From: JBDTMC01 sp039934475
GTDB taxonomy: Bacteria > Acidobacteriota > Terriglobia > Bryobacterales > Bryobacteraceae
DNA length: 28,785 nt
Direction of reading: 5' to 3'
Assembly: GCA_039934475.1 (NCBI GenBank)
Contig: JBDTMC010000038.1
Location: forward strand, 1 to 28,785
Shown one piece after another: positions 9,039-15,637 of this stretch (within the stretch, counting starts at the first letter, position 1; each line of letters opens with the position of its first letter). Under the pieces are notes generated by a model, which was not told the DNA's origin, did not search any database, and worked only from the letters and a program-made list of their open reading frames with translations. The position numbers and the translations under genes are program-made.

Positions 9039-9434
9039 ATGAAATTTGTGCTCGTAACGTTGCTGATGCTTGCCACATTGTTGTGCTTTGGCCAGGAGAA
9101 ACGCAAGGGCGGCCGGCGCATGGACATTGAAGTGGTGGAGTGTGCCGCGCACCGCACTGACAGCAAAGTGGCCGTGGAAGGGCGCGTGAAGAACACTTCG
9201 ACGAAGACGGTGAACGGCCTTGTGCTGCTGTTCGACTTCATCGGAACCGACGGTCAGGTGGTGACCACGAAGAACGCTCCGGTGGAAGAGGAAACGCTGG
9301 CGCCGGATGGCGAGTCGCGGTTCCATTTCGAGACTACCGACCCCGTGCGCGCCGTGGAGATTCGTGTCCAGGCAATGGACGGTTCCGGACGCGAATTGCG
9401 GGTCTCGCCGGCAACGTCTACCCCGATTGAATAG
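9039..9434 (+). CDS. Small secreted protein with an FxLYD-like beta-sandwich
   Basis: A 131-aa protein with a Sec signal peptide (MKFVLVTLLMLATLLCFGQ) and a short basic linker (KRKGGRR). The remainder looks like one Ig-like/FxLYD-type fold: VAVEGRVKNTSTKTVNGLVLLF is followed by a strand ending in a DGESRFHF turn and AVEIRVQAMDGSG. Such domains are common in secreted or membrane-attached proteins of unknown role. It is transcribed divergently from the glycosylasparaginase gene, with only 39 bases between the start codons. A TACACT hexamer at 9025-9030 lies 8 bases before the ATG, so a very short leader is possible. A weak terminator-like hairpin with a T6 tract follows at 9453-9474. Confidence 0.7.
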   Translation: MKFVLVTLLMLATLLCFGQEKRKGGRRMDIEVVECAAHRTDSKVAVEGRVKNTSTKTVNGLVLLFDFIGTDGQVVTTKNAPVEEETLAPDGESRFHFETTDPVRAVEIRVQAMDGSGRELRVSPATSTPIE

Positions 9435-9452
9435 TCCCGCGCAATCAAGCAC

Positions 9453-9474
9453 TTGTAGCTTTTACAACTTTTTT
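9453..9474 (+). terminator. Weak AT-rich hairpin followed by T6
   Basis: TTGTA (9453-9457) pairs with TACAA (9463-9467) around a 5-base loop, and CTTTTTT follows. The stem is short and AT-rich, so termination would be inefficient. The same bases form part of the direct repeats described at 9461-9481, so the two readings compete. Confidence 0.3.
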
Positions 9475-9481
9475 ACAAGTT
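9461..9481 (+). promoter_or_regulatory. 11-bp-period direct repeat, candidate operator of an OmpR/PhoB-type regulator
   Basis: TTTACAACTT (9461-9470) recurs as TTTACAAGTT (9472-9481): 9 of 10 bases match with an 11-bp period. OmpR/PhoB-family winged-helix proteins bind such head-to-tail repeats as dimers. A possible -10 (TAGGAT, 9509-9514) lies downstream with no good -35, as in activator-dependent promoters. The next gene (9559) encodes an OmpR-type DNA-binding domain, so autoregulation is the simplest inference. Confidence 0.4.
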
Positions 9482-9558
9482 AACCACGACCTCCTGAGAG
9501 CCAACCCGTAGGATCGATCTAGTTGAAGGATTTAATCGATCTCGGCAGGGGGAAACAA

Positions 9559-9942
9559 ATGATGTCAGTAGAAACAGTTCAACCCGTGAAATCTACCTAT
9601 CAGGACGGCCAGCTGGAAATCAACGCCATGCGCGGCGAGGTCCTGGTGAACGGCAGCAAACTCGTCCTTACGCGGAAGGAGTTCGAACTGCTCGCGCTGC
9701 TGGCGGCCAACGAGGGCGAGATCCTGAAGCGTGAAGATCTGATGATGCGGATCTGGAGCTACAGCATGGAAATCCGGACCCGCACGCTGGACGTTCATAT
9801 CCGCCGCCTGCGCGCCAAGATCGGCGAACATGGCGAGGGTTGCATCGAGACCGTGTTTGGCGTCGGGTATCGCTTTCAGCGCTATCGCTCACCGGAAGCT
9901 CGCCCCATGTACACGTTCGCGATGATGTCGGCATCGGCGTAG
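9559..9942 (+). CDS. Orphan OmpR/PhoB-type winged-helix DNA-binding protein without receiver domain
   Basis: A 127-aa protein made almost entirely of a Trans_reg_C winged helix: an N-terminal beta-sheet (GQLEINAMRGEVLVNG), the segment LTRKEFELLALLAANEGEIL, the recognition helix region RTRTLDVHIRRLRAKIG, and the C-terminal hairpin IETVFGVGYRFQRY. There is no receiver domain and no membrane segment. The frame opens at a TTG (9523), but the ATG at 9559 is preferred because AGGGGGA at 9548-9554 is correctly placed. The 20-residue tail (from RSPEARPMY) is not part of the fold. Known relatives bind tandem direct repeats; a matching repeat lies at 9461-9481. How it is switched is unclear, as no cognate kinase or receiver is adjacent. 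Confidence 0.85.
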   Translation: MMSVETVQPVKSTYQDGQLEINAMRGEVLVNGSKLVLTRKEFELLALLAANEGEILKREDLMMRIWSYSMEIRTRTLDVHIRRLRAKIGEHGEGCIETVFGVGYRFQRYRSPEARPMYTFAMMSASA

Positions 9943-10025
9943 GCGTTTGCGGGTCCTGGTACAGAGTGAAGGGCACGTCGAGCCGCATGGTCAACGGCGC
10001 GATGGTTCCTCCAATCGGGGTGCGA

Positions 10026-10583
10026 TCAATCCGCCCCTTGCAGCGTGAGCCACTTTCCGCGGTAGTGGTACAGCACCACTGACGCCTTGTCGCCGCCTGA
10101 TTCGATACCCTGATGGTCAATCGGCGGCGGCTTCGGCCCACCATACGCCCGGTAGCGATCCAAGATGAACTTTCTGTCAACTGGGCGAATGAACCAATCA
10201 AAAAATCTGTAGGGGTCGTTGGGAATCTTCACTAGGACCGCCGAGTTCCTGGACTCAGCGTTCCAGAAGACGAGAAGGCTGGTGGAGCCCCGGCTTGAGC
10301 ACAGCACAGCCCAATCGGTTTGCCCAGGGTTGGCGAATTCTCCTTGGATGACGTTGGCCTTTCTGTCCGTGCCCGATTGCGGAATTGAGCATCCCCGGCG
10401 TTCCAACTCTTTCACCAAGCTGTTCGGTAATTCCGGGAATTCTGTGGGTTGGAGCCGACGGACCGGATAGGTACGTTGGGACGACGATTGCCCGCTGGCC
10501 TGTGCGCCTATCGGCACGGGCAGAATGCAGAAAAGCGCGGCGATAAGTGCAGTCACGGACGGAGCAGCGTTAGGCTTCATCAT
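10026..10583 (-). CDS. Secreted protein of unknown function
   Basis: A protein of about 185 aa with a signal peptide (SVTALIAALFCILPVPIGAQA). The mature part has no motif I recognise. It has two cysteines (RRGCSIP, AVLCSSRG) that could pair after export, and a pattern NVIQGEFANPGQTDWAVLC followed by LLVFWN that looks like a beta-propeller-type or VCBS-like strand repeat, though only one copy is present. The start is uncertain: tandem ATG codons (10583 and 10580) sit directly behind GGTGGAGG, while the frame extends to a GTG at 10601. It converges on the winged-helix gene with 83 bases between them. Confidence 0.65.
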   Translation of the reverse strand: MMKPNAAPSVTALIAALFCILPVPIGAQASGQSSSQRTYPVRRLQPTEFPELPNSLVKELERRGCSIPQSGTDRKANVIQGEFANPGQTDWAVLCSSRGSTSLLVFWNAESRNSAVLVKIPNDPYRFFDWFIRPVDRKFILDRYRAYGGPKPPPIDHQGIESGGDKASVVLYHYRGKWLTLQGAD

Positions 10584-10674
10584 CCTCCACCATGTTTGCA
10601 CTCACCGGACCATGCCGGAGTGCAGTCGTCGGACGAACGAACTCTCGACGGGACACCGCGGGCAATCGAAACGA

Positions 10675-11115
10675 CTATTGGTTGAGGGTGAAGGACACCG
10701 TAATGGGGATGGTGGTAGGGACAACGGTGCCCTCGAAGCTGCAAACCTCGTAACGCCATTGCCGCACGGCTTCCAGGGCGGCAGGCACCAGGATGGGGTC
10801 TCCCGAAACGACGTCGATCTTACCGACCGCGCCGCTGATTTCGACAACCGCTTTCAGGAACACCCGGCCCGAGAGACCGCGCTTGCGCGCCTTTTCCGGA
10901 TAAACGGTCGGCACGCGATGCACCAGCTTCGGACAATCGGCCTGGCCTCCAGCGCCGATGCCTTCGGTACCGGTAAGGGCGCCTGGGGACAGCGGTTCCA
11001 CCACGCTCGGCTGCCGCTCCGCGCTCAACCGCTCGACGGGGCGCGGTGCACGGCTGCAACCACCAAGCACAAGAACAGCGCACAGCAATGCCAGCATCCG
11101 CATCCGACTATTCAT
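10675..11115 (-). CDS. TonB C-terminal-domain lipoprotein
   Basis: A 146-aa predicted lipoprotein. The leader MRMLALLCAVLVLGGC has a lipobox with lipidation at Cys20. A short Pro/Ser/Gly linker is followed by a TonB C-terminal fold (about residues 62-146): YPEKARKRGLSGRVFLKAVV, VSGDPILVPAALEAVRQWRY and a final PITVSFTLN strand. Classic TonB is anchored in the inner membrane by an N-terminal helix and takes energy from ExbBD. Here the only anchor is a lipid, so direct coupling to ExbBD is unlikely; a structural or outer-membrane role is an inference. ATG 11115 has no Shine-Dalgarno sequence. Divergent from aroA with 55 bases between starts. Confidence 0.8.
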   Translation of the reverse strand: MNSRMRMLALLCAVLVLGGCSRAPRPVERLSAERQPSVVEPLSPGALTGTEGIGAGGQADCPKLVHRVPTVYPEKARKRGLSGRVFLKAVVEISGAVGKIDVVSGDPILVPAALEAVRQWRYEVCSFEGTVVPTTIPITVSFTLNQ

Positions 11116-11153
11116 ATCAGAGTACGCATTTCGACGCTATGGCGACGCCTTAG

Positions 11154-11159
11154 TACAAT
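11154..11159 (+). promoter_or_regulatory. Candidate -10 of aroA
   Basis: TACAAT matches the sigma-70 -10 consensus at 5 of 6 bases and ends 11 bases before the aroA ATG. The -35 region is poor (TTCGAC at 11130-11135, 18-base spacer). Transcription would begin about 5 bases before the start codon. Confidence 0.3.
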
Positions 11160-11170
11160 GGGGATTCTTC

Positions 11171-12451
11171 ATGCGTCAAGAGATTTCCCCAGTGCCCTCC
11201 GTTTCGGGTGCCGTTAACCCGCCCGGCGATAAATCGATTTCCCACCGCTATGCGATGCTTTCCTCCCTCGCCGAGGGAGAGTCGCGGCTTCACAACTACT
11301 CCACCGGCGCCGATTGCCACAGCACGCTTGGGTGCGTCCGCGCGCTCGGTGTGGAAGTAGAGACATCCGGTACCGAGGTGACGGTGAAGGGACGCGGGCT
11401 TCGCGGCTGGCAAGCCCCGGCGGAGATGCTGGACGCGGGCAACTCCGGCTCTACCATCCGCATGATGGCCGGCCTGCTGGCGGCGCAGCCTTTTGTTTCG
11501 CGCATTGGCGGTGACGAGAGTCTGTCAAAGCGGCCGATGGACCGGATTATGCGTCCGCTGGGCGAGATGGGCGCCCGCATCGCCGCCCGCGACGGCCGTT
11601 TCCCGCCGCTCGAAATCACAGGTGGTCCTCTCAAGGCGATTGACTACGCGCTGCCGATGGCCAGCGCCCAAGTGAAGACGTGTGTCCTCTTTGGAGGTCT
11701 CTTCACGGACGGCGAAACCGTGGTTCGCGAGACTGTGCGCACACGCGACCATTCTGAAATCGCCCTGCGCGAGTTTGGCGCGGACATCGACGTGCAGCGC
11801 GGCCGCATTGCCATCCGTGGAAACAAGCCTCTACAGGCGCGGGAGCTGACCGTTCCCGGCGACCTTTCCTCAGCGGCATTTTTTCTGGTGGCCGCGATGA
11901 TCCGTCCCGATTCCAATCTCGTGTTAAGCGGCGTGGGGATGAATCCTACCCGATCCGCCCTACTGGATTTTCTGGTGAGCGCTGGCGCGGAAATCAAAGT
12001 CCTCAATCTGGGGCAAGCCAGCGGCGAGCTGGTGGGCGACCTTCAGGTGCGTTGCCGCGTACCGCGCGGCGGCATCATCGAGAAGGAACTGACCGCGGCA
12101 CTCATCGACGAGATCCCCGTGTTGGCCGTTTTGGGAGCAATGAGTACTCACGGCCTGGTGGTTCGGGATGCCGCGGAACTGCGGGTAAAGGAGACCGACC
12201 GCATTGCCACGGTAGCGGAGAATTTCCGTCGCATGGGGGTGCAAATGGAAGTGAAGCCCGACGGTTTTGAGATCCCGGGCAACCAGAAGTTTCACGCCGC
12301 TGAGCTCGATTCTTTCGGCGACCATCGCATTGCCATGGCCGCCGCTATTGCCGCTCTTGCCGCCGATGGTCCGTGCGTGATTGAGAACGCCGAAGCCGCG
12401 TCGGTGTCCTATCCCGCATTCTGGGAAACCTTACGCGGAATTACCGAGTAG
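11171..12451 (+). CDS. aroA: 3-phosphoshikimate 1-carboxyvinyltransferase (EPSP synthase)
   Basis: A 426-aa enzyme of the shikimate pathway that joins shikimate-3-phosphate and PEP. Family motifs in order: PGDKSISHR (Lys21), DAGNSGSTIRMM (88-99), SKRPMDRI, PMASAQVKTC, TRDHSE, GMNPTR, ELRVKETDR and FGDHRIAMA. The combination GDKS, SAQVK and NPTR resembles class II EPSP synthases such as Agrobacterium CP4. The residue matching CP4 Ala100 is Gly93, the usual bacterial residue. The frame extends upstream to 10958, but that part is antisense to the TonB-like gene; ATG 11171 begins the conserved N-terminus, with TGGGGA as a weak ribosome site. First gene of the plus-strand run. Confidence 0.96.
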   Translation: MRQEISPVPSVSGAVNPPGDKSISHRYAMLSSLAEGESRLHNYSTGADCHSTLGCVRALGVEVETSGTEVTVKGRGLRGWQAPAEMLDAGNSGSTIRMMAGLLAAQPFVSRIGGDESLSKRPMDRIMRPLGEMGARIAARDGRFPPLEITGGPLKAIDYALPMASAQVKTCVLFGGLFTDGETVVRETVRTRDHSEIALREFGADIDVQRGRIAIRGNKPLQARELTVPGDLSSAAFFLVAAMIRPDSNLVLSGVGMNPTRSALLDFLVSAGAEIKVLNLGQASGELVGDLQVRCRVPRGGIIEKELTAALIDEIPVLAVLGAMSTHGLVVRDAAELRVKETDRIATVAENFRRMGVQMEVKPDGFEIPGNQKFHAAELDSFGDHRIAMAAAIAALAADGPCVIENAEAASVSYPAFWETLRGITE

Positions 12452-12482
12452 ACGCCACTCCTGCTACTGTTTATGGAAGCTT

Positions 12483-13124
12483 ATGGGTCCTGAAGGGCAA
12501 CCGGACCTGGATCTGGCGGGCCTGGTCCACGATCTGAACAACGTATTCGAGACCCTCAGTGAGGCGGCCGACCTCCTGATGGCAGACGCCAGCTGGCACG
12601 AGTTAGCCGCTACCATCCACCGTAGCGTGGAACGCGGCAGGCGGCTGGTAGGCGACTATCGCGAGACCGCGCGCGGTTCGCTCGAGATCAGCGAAGTGCT
12701 TGACCGAGCGGTAGAGTTCACGACAGATTTCCTCACCGCCATCCACCGTCCGAAAATTGAATTCATCCGCAAGACGGCGCCGGATGTGGGGCTGCCGGGC
12801 ACGCCAGGTTCGTGGGAGCGGGTGCTGGTAAATCTCTTTATCAACGCAGCGCAAGCGATGCAGCGTGGCGGCACAGTGGAAGTGAGCGCCGCACGCAATG
12901 CAGACCGGTCCACTGTAATTACGGTTGCCGACGAAGGCACGGGGATCCCGGAGGAACTGCTGACGAAGATTTTTACCCCTCGCTTTTCCACCAAGGCTGC
13001 GCGTTCCGGCCTCGGGCTACACGTTGTCGCTTCGATAGTGAAAAGCTATGGTGGAACCGTTAGTGCCGGCAACCGCGACACAGGCAAGGGTGCGGTATTT
13101 ACCATTACCCTGCCGGGCGCCTAG
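12483..13124 (+). CDS. Soluble sensorless histidine kinase
   Basis: A 213-aa cytoplasmic kinase with no transmembrane segment, PAS or other sensor domain. The H-box is VHDLNNVFE with phospho-acceptor His16, near the very N-terminus, followed by a dimerisation helix (HRSVERGRRLVGDY). The GHKL ATPase has the N-box NLFINAAQAM, G1 DEGTGIP, an F-box-like segment (KIFTPRFST) and G2 SGLGLHVV. The HDLNN form of the H-box resembles NtrB-like and hybrid kinases. ATG 12483 has GGAAG 4 bases away; the frame stays open upstream inside aroA but without family similarity. It lies 31 bases after aroA and is probably co-transcribed. A NarL/FixJ regulator three genes downstream is a possible partner. Confidence 0.85.
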   Translation: MGPEGQPDLDLAGLVHDLNNVFETLSEAADLLMADASWHELAATIHRSVERGRRLVGDYRETARGSLEISEVLDRAVEFTTDFLTAIHRPKIEFIRKTAPDVGLPGTPGSWERVLVNLFINAAQAMQRGGTVEVSAARNADRSTVITVADEGTGIPEELLTKIFTPRFSTKAARSGLGLHVVASIVKSYGGTVSAGNRDTGKGAVFTITLPGA

Positions 13125-13156
13125 CGGAGCCGCATGGTGCTAGACTGGCCACAGGC

Positions 13157-13186
13157 TTGACTTCAAGCAGCTCAGTATTCTATCTT
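13157..13186 (+). promoter_or_regulatory. Candidate sigma-70 promoter of the partner-switching pair
   Basis: TTGACT (13157-13162) and TATCTT (13181-13186) are separated by 18 bases, matching consensus at 5 of 6 and 4 of 6 positions. It would drive the RsbW-like and STAS genes independently of aroA. Confidence 0.4.
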
Positions 13187-13225
13187 GTCGATTCGTCTTG
13201 GCCACGCTGAGGCCTCAGGATACCT

Positions 13226-13669
13226 ATGGCTGATAATGACCGCGGTGTAACGCCCAGCGTGGATGCATCGCTCGATTCGACTCTGGACAGCGTAGATAGC
13301 GCCGAAGAGTTGGTGCTCGAAATCGCCGGTCAGGCGGGCGTGCACGAAGACGACATGCACAAAATTGGAATGGCTGTGCGGGAGGCGATGGTGAATGCCG
13401 TCGTCCATGGTAATCGGTACAACGCCAACAAGCGCGTCCGGTTGACGGTTGGCGTCGATTCCGGCCGCTTGACCATACGGATTGCCGATCAAGGCGAAGG
13501 GTTCGATATGAGCATGCTGCCGGACCCACTGGCCGATGAGAACTTGCTTAGGCAATCGGGCAGAGGGATCCTTTTGATCCGGGCGTTTGTGGACCGCTTT
13601 CACGTGCGGCGGCTGGAACCCTCGGGAACGGAAGTCACGTTGGTGAAGTACCTCAGCCAGAGTGCTTGA
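13226..13669 (+). CDS. RsbW/SpoIIAB-like anti-sigma factor serine kinase
   Basis: A 147-aa GHKL-fold ATPase of the HATPase_c_2 group. Visible motifs: N-box AVREAMVNAVVHGN (about residues 50-63), G1 ADQGEGFD, and SGRGILLIRAFVD as the ATP lid/G2 region. There is no histidine box, so it is a serine kinase type rather than a histidine kinase. Known relatives (SpoIIAB, RsbW) bind and block a sigma factor and phosphorylate a STAS antagonist. The STAS gene follows 37 bases downstream, so this is a partner-switching pair. The client may be a sigma factor or another output protein; none is adjacent. ATG 13226 has CAGGA 5 bases upstream. Confidence 0.9.
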   Translation: MADNDRGVTPSVDASLDSTLDSVDSAEELVLEIAGQAGVHEDDMHKIGMAVREAMVNAVVHGNRYNANKRVRLTVGVDSGRLTIRIADQGEGFDMSMLPDPLADENLLRQSGRGILLIRAFVDRFHVRRLEPSGTEVTLVKYLSQSA

Positions 13670-13706
13670 AATTGTCGAGAGATTGATCAGGGAGGGAATT
13701 TAACTC

Positions 13707-14051
13707 ATGAGCGTAAAGTTGACCACTCGCCAGGTAGGCGATGTGACTGTGATTGATGCCGCGGGTAGGATCACACTCGGAGAGGGCTCCAGCGTTTTCC
13801 GTGACAGCATCCGCGATTTATCGGCGGCAGGAAACAAGAAAATCCTGCTAAACCTTGGTGAAGTAACCTACATCGACAGTTCTGGAATCGGCGAACTGGT
13901 CTCGGCTTTCACTACCGTTACCAACCACGGCGGGAGCCTAAAGTTGCTGAATCTGACCAAACGCGTCCAGGACCTGCTACAGATCACGAAACTCTTCACG
14001 GTGTTTGAAGTACACGACGACGAAGCGACGGCGATTCGCAGCTTCGCCTAG
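13707..14051 (+). CDS. STAS-domain anti-sigma factor antagonist (SpoIIAA/RsbV-like)
   Basis: A 114-aa single STAS domain. The phosphorylation loop is TYIDSSGIGELV, with Ser58/Ser59 at the position phosphorylated in SpoIIAA. The rest of the fold is typical: DVTVIDAAGRITLGEG at the N-terminus and GGSLKLLNLTKRVQDLLQITKL towards the C-terminus. In the known mechanism the unphosphorylated form releases the client from the RsbW-like kinase and phosphorylation resets the switch. No PP2C phosphatase gene is adjacent to dephosphorylate it, so that part of the circuit must lie elsewhere. GGGAGGGA upstream is a strong ribosome binding site. A strong hairpin follows at 14061-14088. Confidence 0.92.
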   Translation: MSVKLTTRQVGDVTVIDAAGRITLGEGSSVFRDSIRDLSAAGNKKILLNLGEVTYIDSSGIGELVSAFTTVTNHGGSLKLLNLTKRVQDLLQITKLFTVFEVHDDEATAIRSFA

Positions 14052-14060
14052 ATTGCAGAC

Positions 14061-14088
14061 TTCCGGGGCGGTTGCTGCCGCCCCGGGA
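14061..14088 (+). terminator. Strong GC hairpin after the STAS gene, terminator or attenuator-like
   Basis: CCGGGGCGG (14063-14071) pairs perfectly with CCGCCCCGG (14078-14086) around a 6-base loop, with two more outer pairs (one G-U). No U-tract follows, so it is not a classic intrinsic terminator. GGGA (14085-14088) can instead pair with TCCC (14095-14098), giving a mutually exclusive fold before the regulator gene. Confidence 0.5.
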
Positions 14089-14190
14089 GAAATTTCCCGC
14101 CACTTTTCCACTTACCTTGCGGGTCCTTCCATTTTGGCGCAACCTACGCGCCAAACGCGGGTTTCCCAAGCATTACCATTTCTACAGCGA

Positions 14191-14841
14191 ATGATCTCAA
14201 CGATGACAGTTTCGATCTTGCTGGCCGAAGAGCTTATGCTCGTGCGCGAGGGCTTAGCCGCCCTTTGCCATAGTCGTCCGGGATTTATCGTTGTTGCCCA
14301 ATGTGCTACCGGATCAGAGGCTTTGGAGCAAGCGCGTCGCCTCGGACCCGGGGTGGCCATCATTGATTCGGCGATACCCGGCATGCCGGCATCCGAGGTG
14401 ATTCGAATGCTCCGGCAAGAGGAGAGCCGCGTCCGGGTTGTCGTTCTTCTCAGCCAGTCCAACAAAAGATCTGTGTTGGAAGCCTTACAGATGGGCGCCA
14501 ATGCCGTTGTTTTGAAAAGTGGCCCCAGCCGCGAATTTCTCGATTCGCTGGAGGCCGTTCTGGATGGCCGCGTCTATCTTTCCCCGTCGCTGGAACTCGA
14601 TACGCTGTACATGGACGAGTCTTCCTCCGGATCCGACCCGTTGGGTTCACTCAGCCCGCGCGAATCGCAGGTCTTTACGTTTCTCGTTGAAGGCATTCGC
14701 GCCAAAGAGATCGCCGCCCGCCTGAATCTCAGTCCGAAGACGGTAGACACCTACCGCTCCAGCCTGATGCGGAAGCTCGACATTCACGATGTCGCGGGGC
14801 TAGTGAAATTCGCCATCCAGCGCCGCCTGATTCCCATGTAA
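14191..14841 (+). CDS. NarL/FixJ family response regulator
   Basis: A 216-aa two-domain regulator. The receiver (about 1-125) has phospho-acceptor Asp59 in AIIDSAIPGMP, a Ser in VVLLSQS and Lys in VVLKSG. The acidic pair at the start reads AEELMLVREGL, so Glu-Glu replaces the usual Asp-Asp. The LuxR-type helix-turn-helix (about 150-216) reads LSPRESQVF then AKEIAARLNLSPKTVDTYRSSLMRKL. ATG 14191 or ATG 14203 both fit; neither has a clear Shine-Dalgarno sequence. The frame is open upstream, but that part spans the hairpin and has no domain. The sensorless kinase at 12483 is the nearest candidate partner; the RsbW/STAS pair lies between them. Confidence 0.9.
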   Translation: MISTMTVSILLAEELMLVREGLAALCHSRPGFIVVAQCATGSEALEQARRLGPGVAIIDSAIPGMPASEVIRMLRQEESRVRVVVLLSQSNKRSVLEALQMGANAVVLKSGPSREFLDSLEAVLDGRVYLSPSLELDTLYMDESSSGSDPLGSLSPRESQVFTFLVEGIRAKEIAARLNLSPKTVDTYRSSLMRKLDIHDVAGLVKFAIQRRLIPM

Positions 14842-14894
14842 TCCGGGCCCGCTGGCCGGCTATGGTAATCTGGAGTTTTCTCCTTGAGGTTGTT

Positions 14895-15626
14895 GTGGAT
14901 AGGCTTACCCGGAAAAATCTAAAGACCGATAAGTTCGCTGAAGAAGTCGAGCACACCGTTGAGTACGTCGGCTCCCATCGCCGGCAGGTGACCCTGTACG
15001 CCGGTATAGGACTGGCTGTAGTCCTGGCGGCGGTCGGGATCTACTACTACATGGACTATCAGCACGGTGCGCGGCAAGCTGCGCTGCGAGATGCACTCAC
15101 GATTGCGGCAACCCCGGTTGGCCCGGCGCGGACTCCTGACGCAAAGTCCTACTCCACGAAGGTGGAGAAGGACAAGGCGCTCGATAAAGCGTTCACCGAA
15201 GTCGCGGCGAAGTACAACGGCAGCGAAGAAGGCTCCTACGCCGAGTACATGTTGGGCAACCTGGCCATGGACCAGGGACGTACCGCCGATGCAGAGAAGC
15301 GGTATCGCAGTGTGATCGAGAACGGCGCCGCCAACTATGCCTCCGTGGCGAAGTTGTCGCTGGCCACGGTCTACTCGTCGCAGGGAAAGACCAAGGAAGC
15401 CGAGCAGTTATTGCGCAGCCTGGTCGAAAAGCCGACGACCCTCGTTTCGAAGGAAGCTGCGTCCATTGAACTGGCAAGGATTCTGGCCGAAAAGAATCCG
15501 GAAGAGGCGCGCAAGCTGCTCACGCCGATCGCCTCCATGTCTGACCGGCAGACCGTGAACCGGGCTGCGATCTCCGCGATGGGCCAGTTGCCGCCAGCCC
15601 CCATGACGCCTCCGGCTAAGAAATAG
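14895..15626 (+). CDS. YfgM-like membrane-anchored tetratricopeptide protein
   Basis: A 243-aa protein with a cytoplasmic N-terminus (MDRLTRKNLKTDKFAEEV), one transmembrane helix (about 34-52, GIGLAVVLAAVGIYYYMDY) and a tetratricopeptide-like region outside the cytoplasm (about 95-225, with YAEYMLGNLAMDQGRTADAEKRYRS-type helix pairs). The end is Pro-rich. It resembles the YfgM/TPR_21 family, which acts near the Sec translocon and with periplasmic chaperones. GTG 14895 is chosen because GAGG lies 5 bases upstream and the family N-terminus begins there; a longer frame from ATG 14862 adds an unlikely hydrophobic stretch. It is 11 bases before dgt and probably co-transcribed with it. Confidence 0.8.
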   Translation: MDRLTRKNLKTDKFAEEVEHTVEYVGSHRRQVTLYAGIGLAVVLAAVGIYYYMDYQHGARQAALRDALTIAATPVGPARTPDAKSYSTKVEKDKALDKAFTEVAAKYNGSEEGSYAEYMLGNLAMDQGRTADAEKRYRSVIENGAANYASVAKLSLATVYSSQGKTKEAEQLLRSLVEKPTTLVSKEAASIELARILAEKNPEEARKLLTPIASMSDRQTVNRAAISAMGQLPPAPMTPPAKK

Positions 15627-15637
15627 CCGCTCCCGGG

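Noticed and set aside
10958..11170. N-terminal extension of aroA to 497 aa
   Set aside because: It lies antisense to the TonB-like lipoprotein gene; the conserved EPSP synthase N-terminus begins at ATG 11171.
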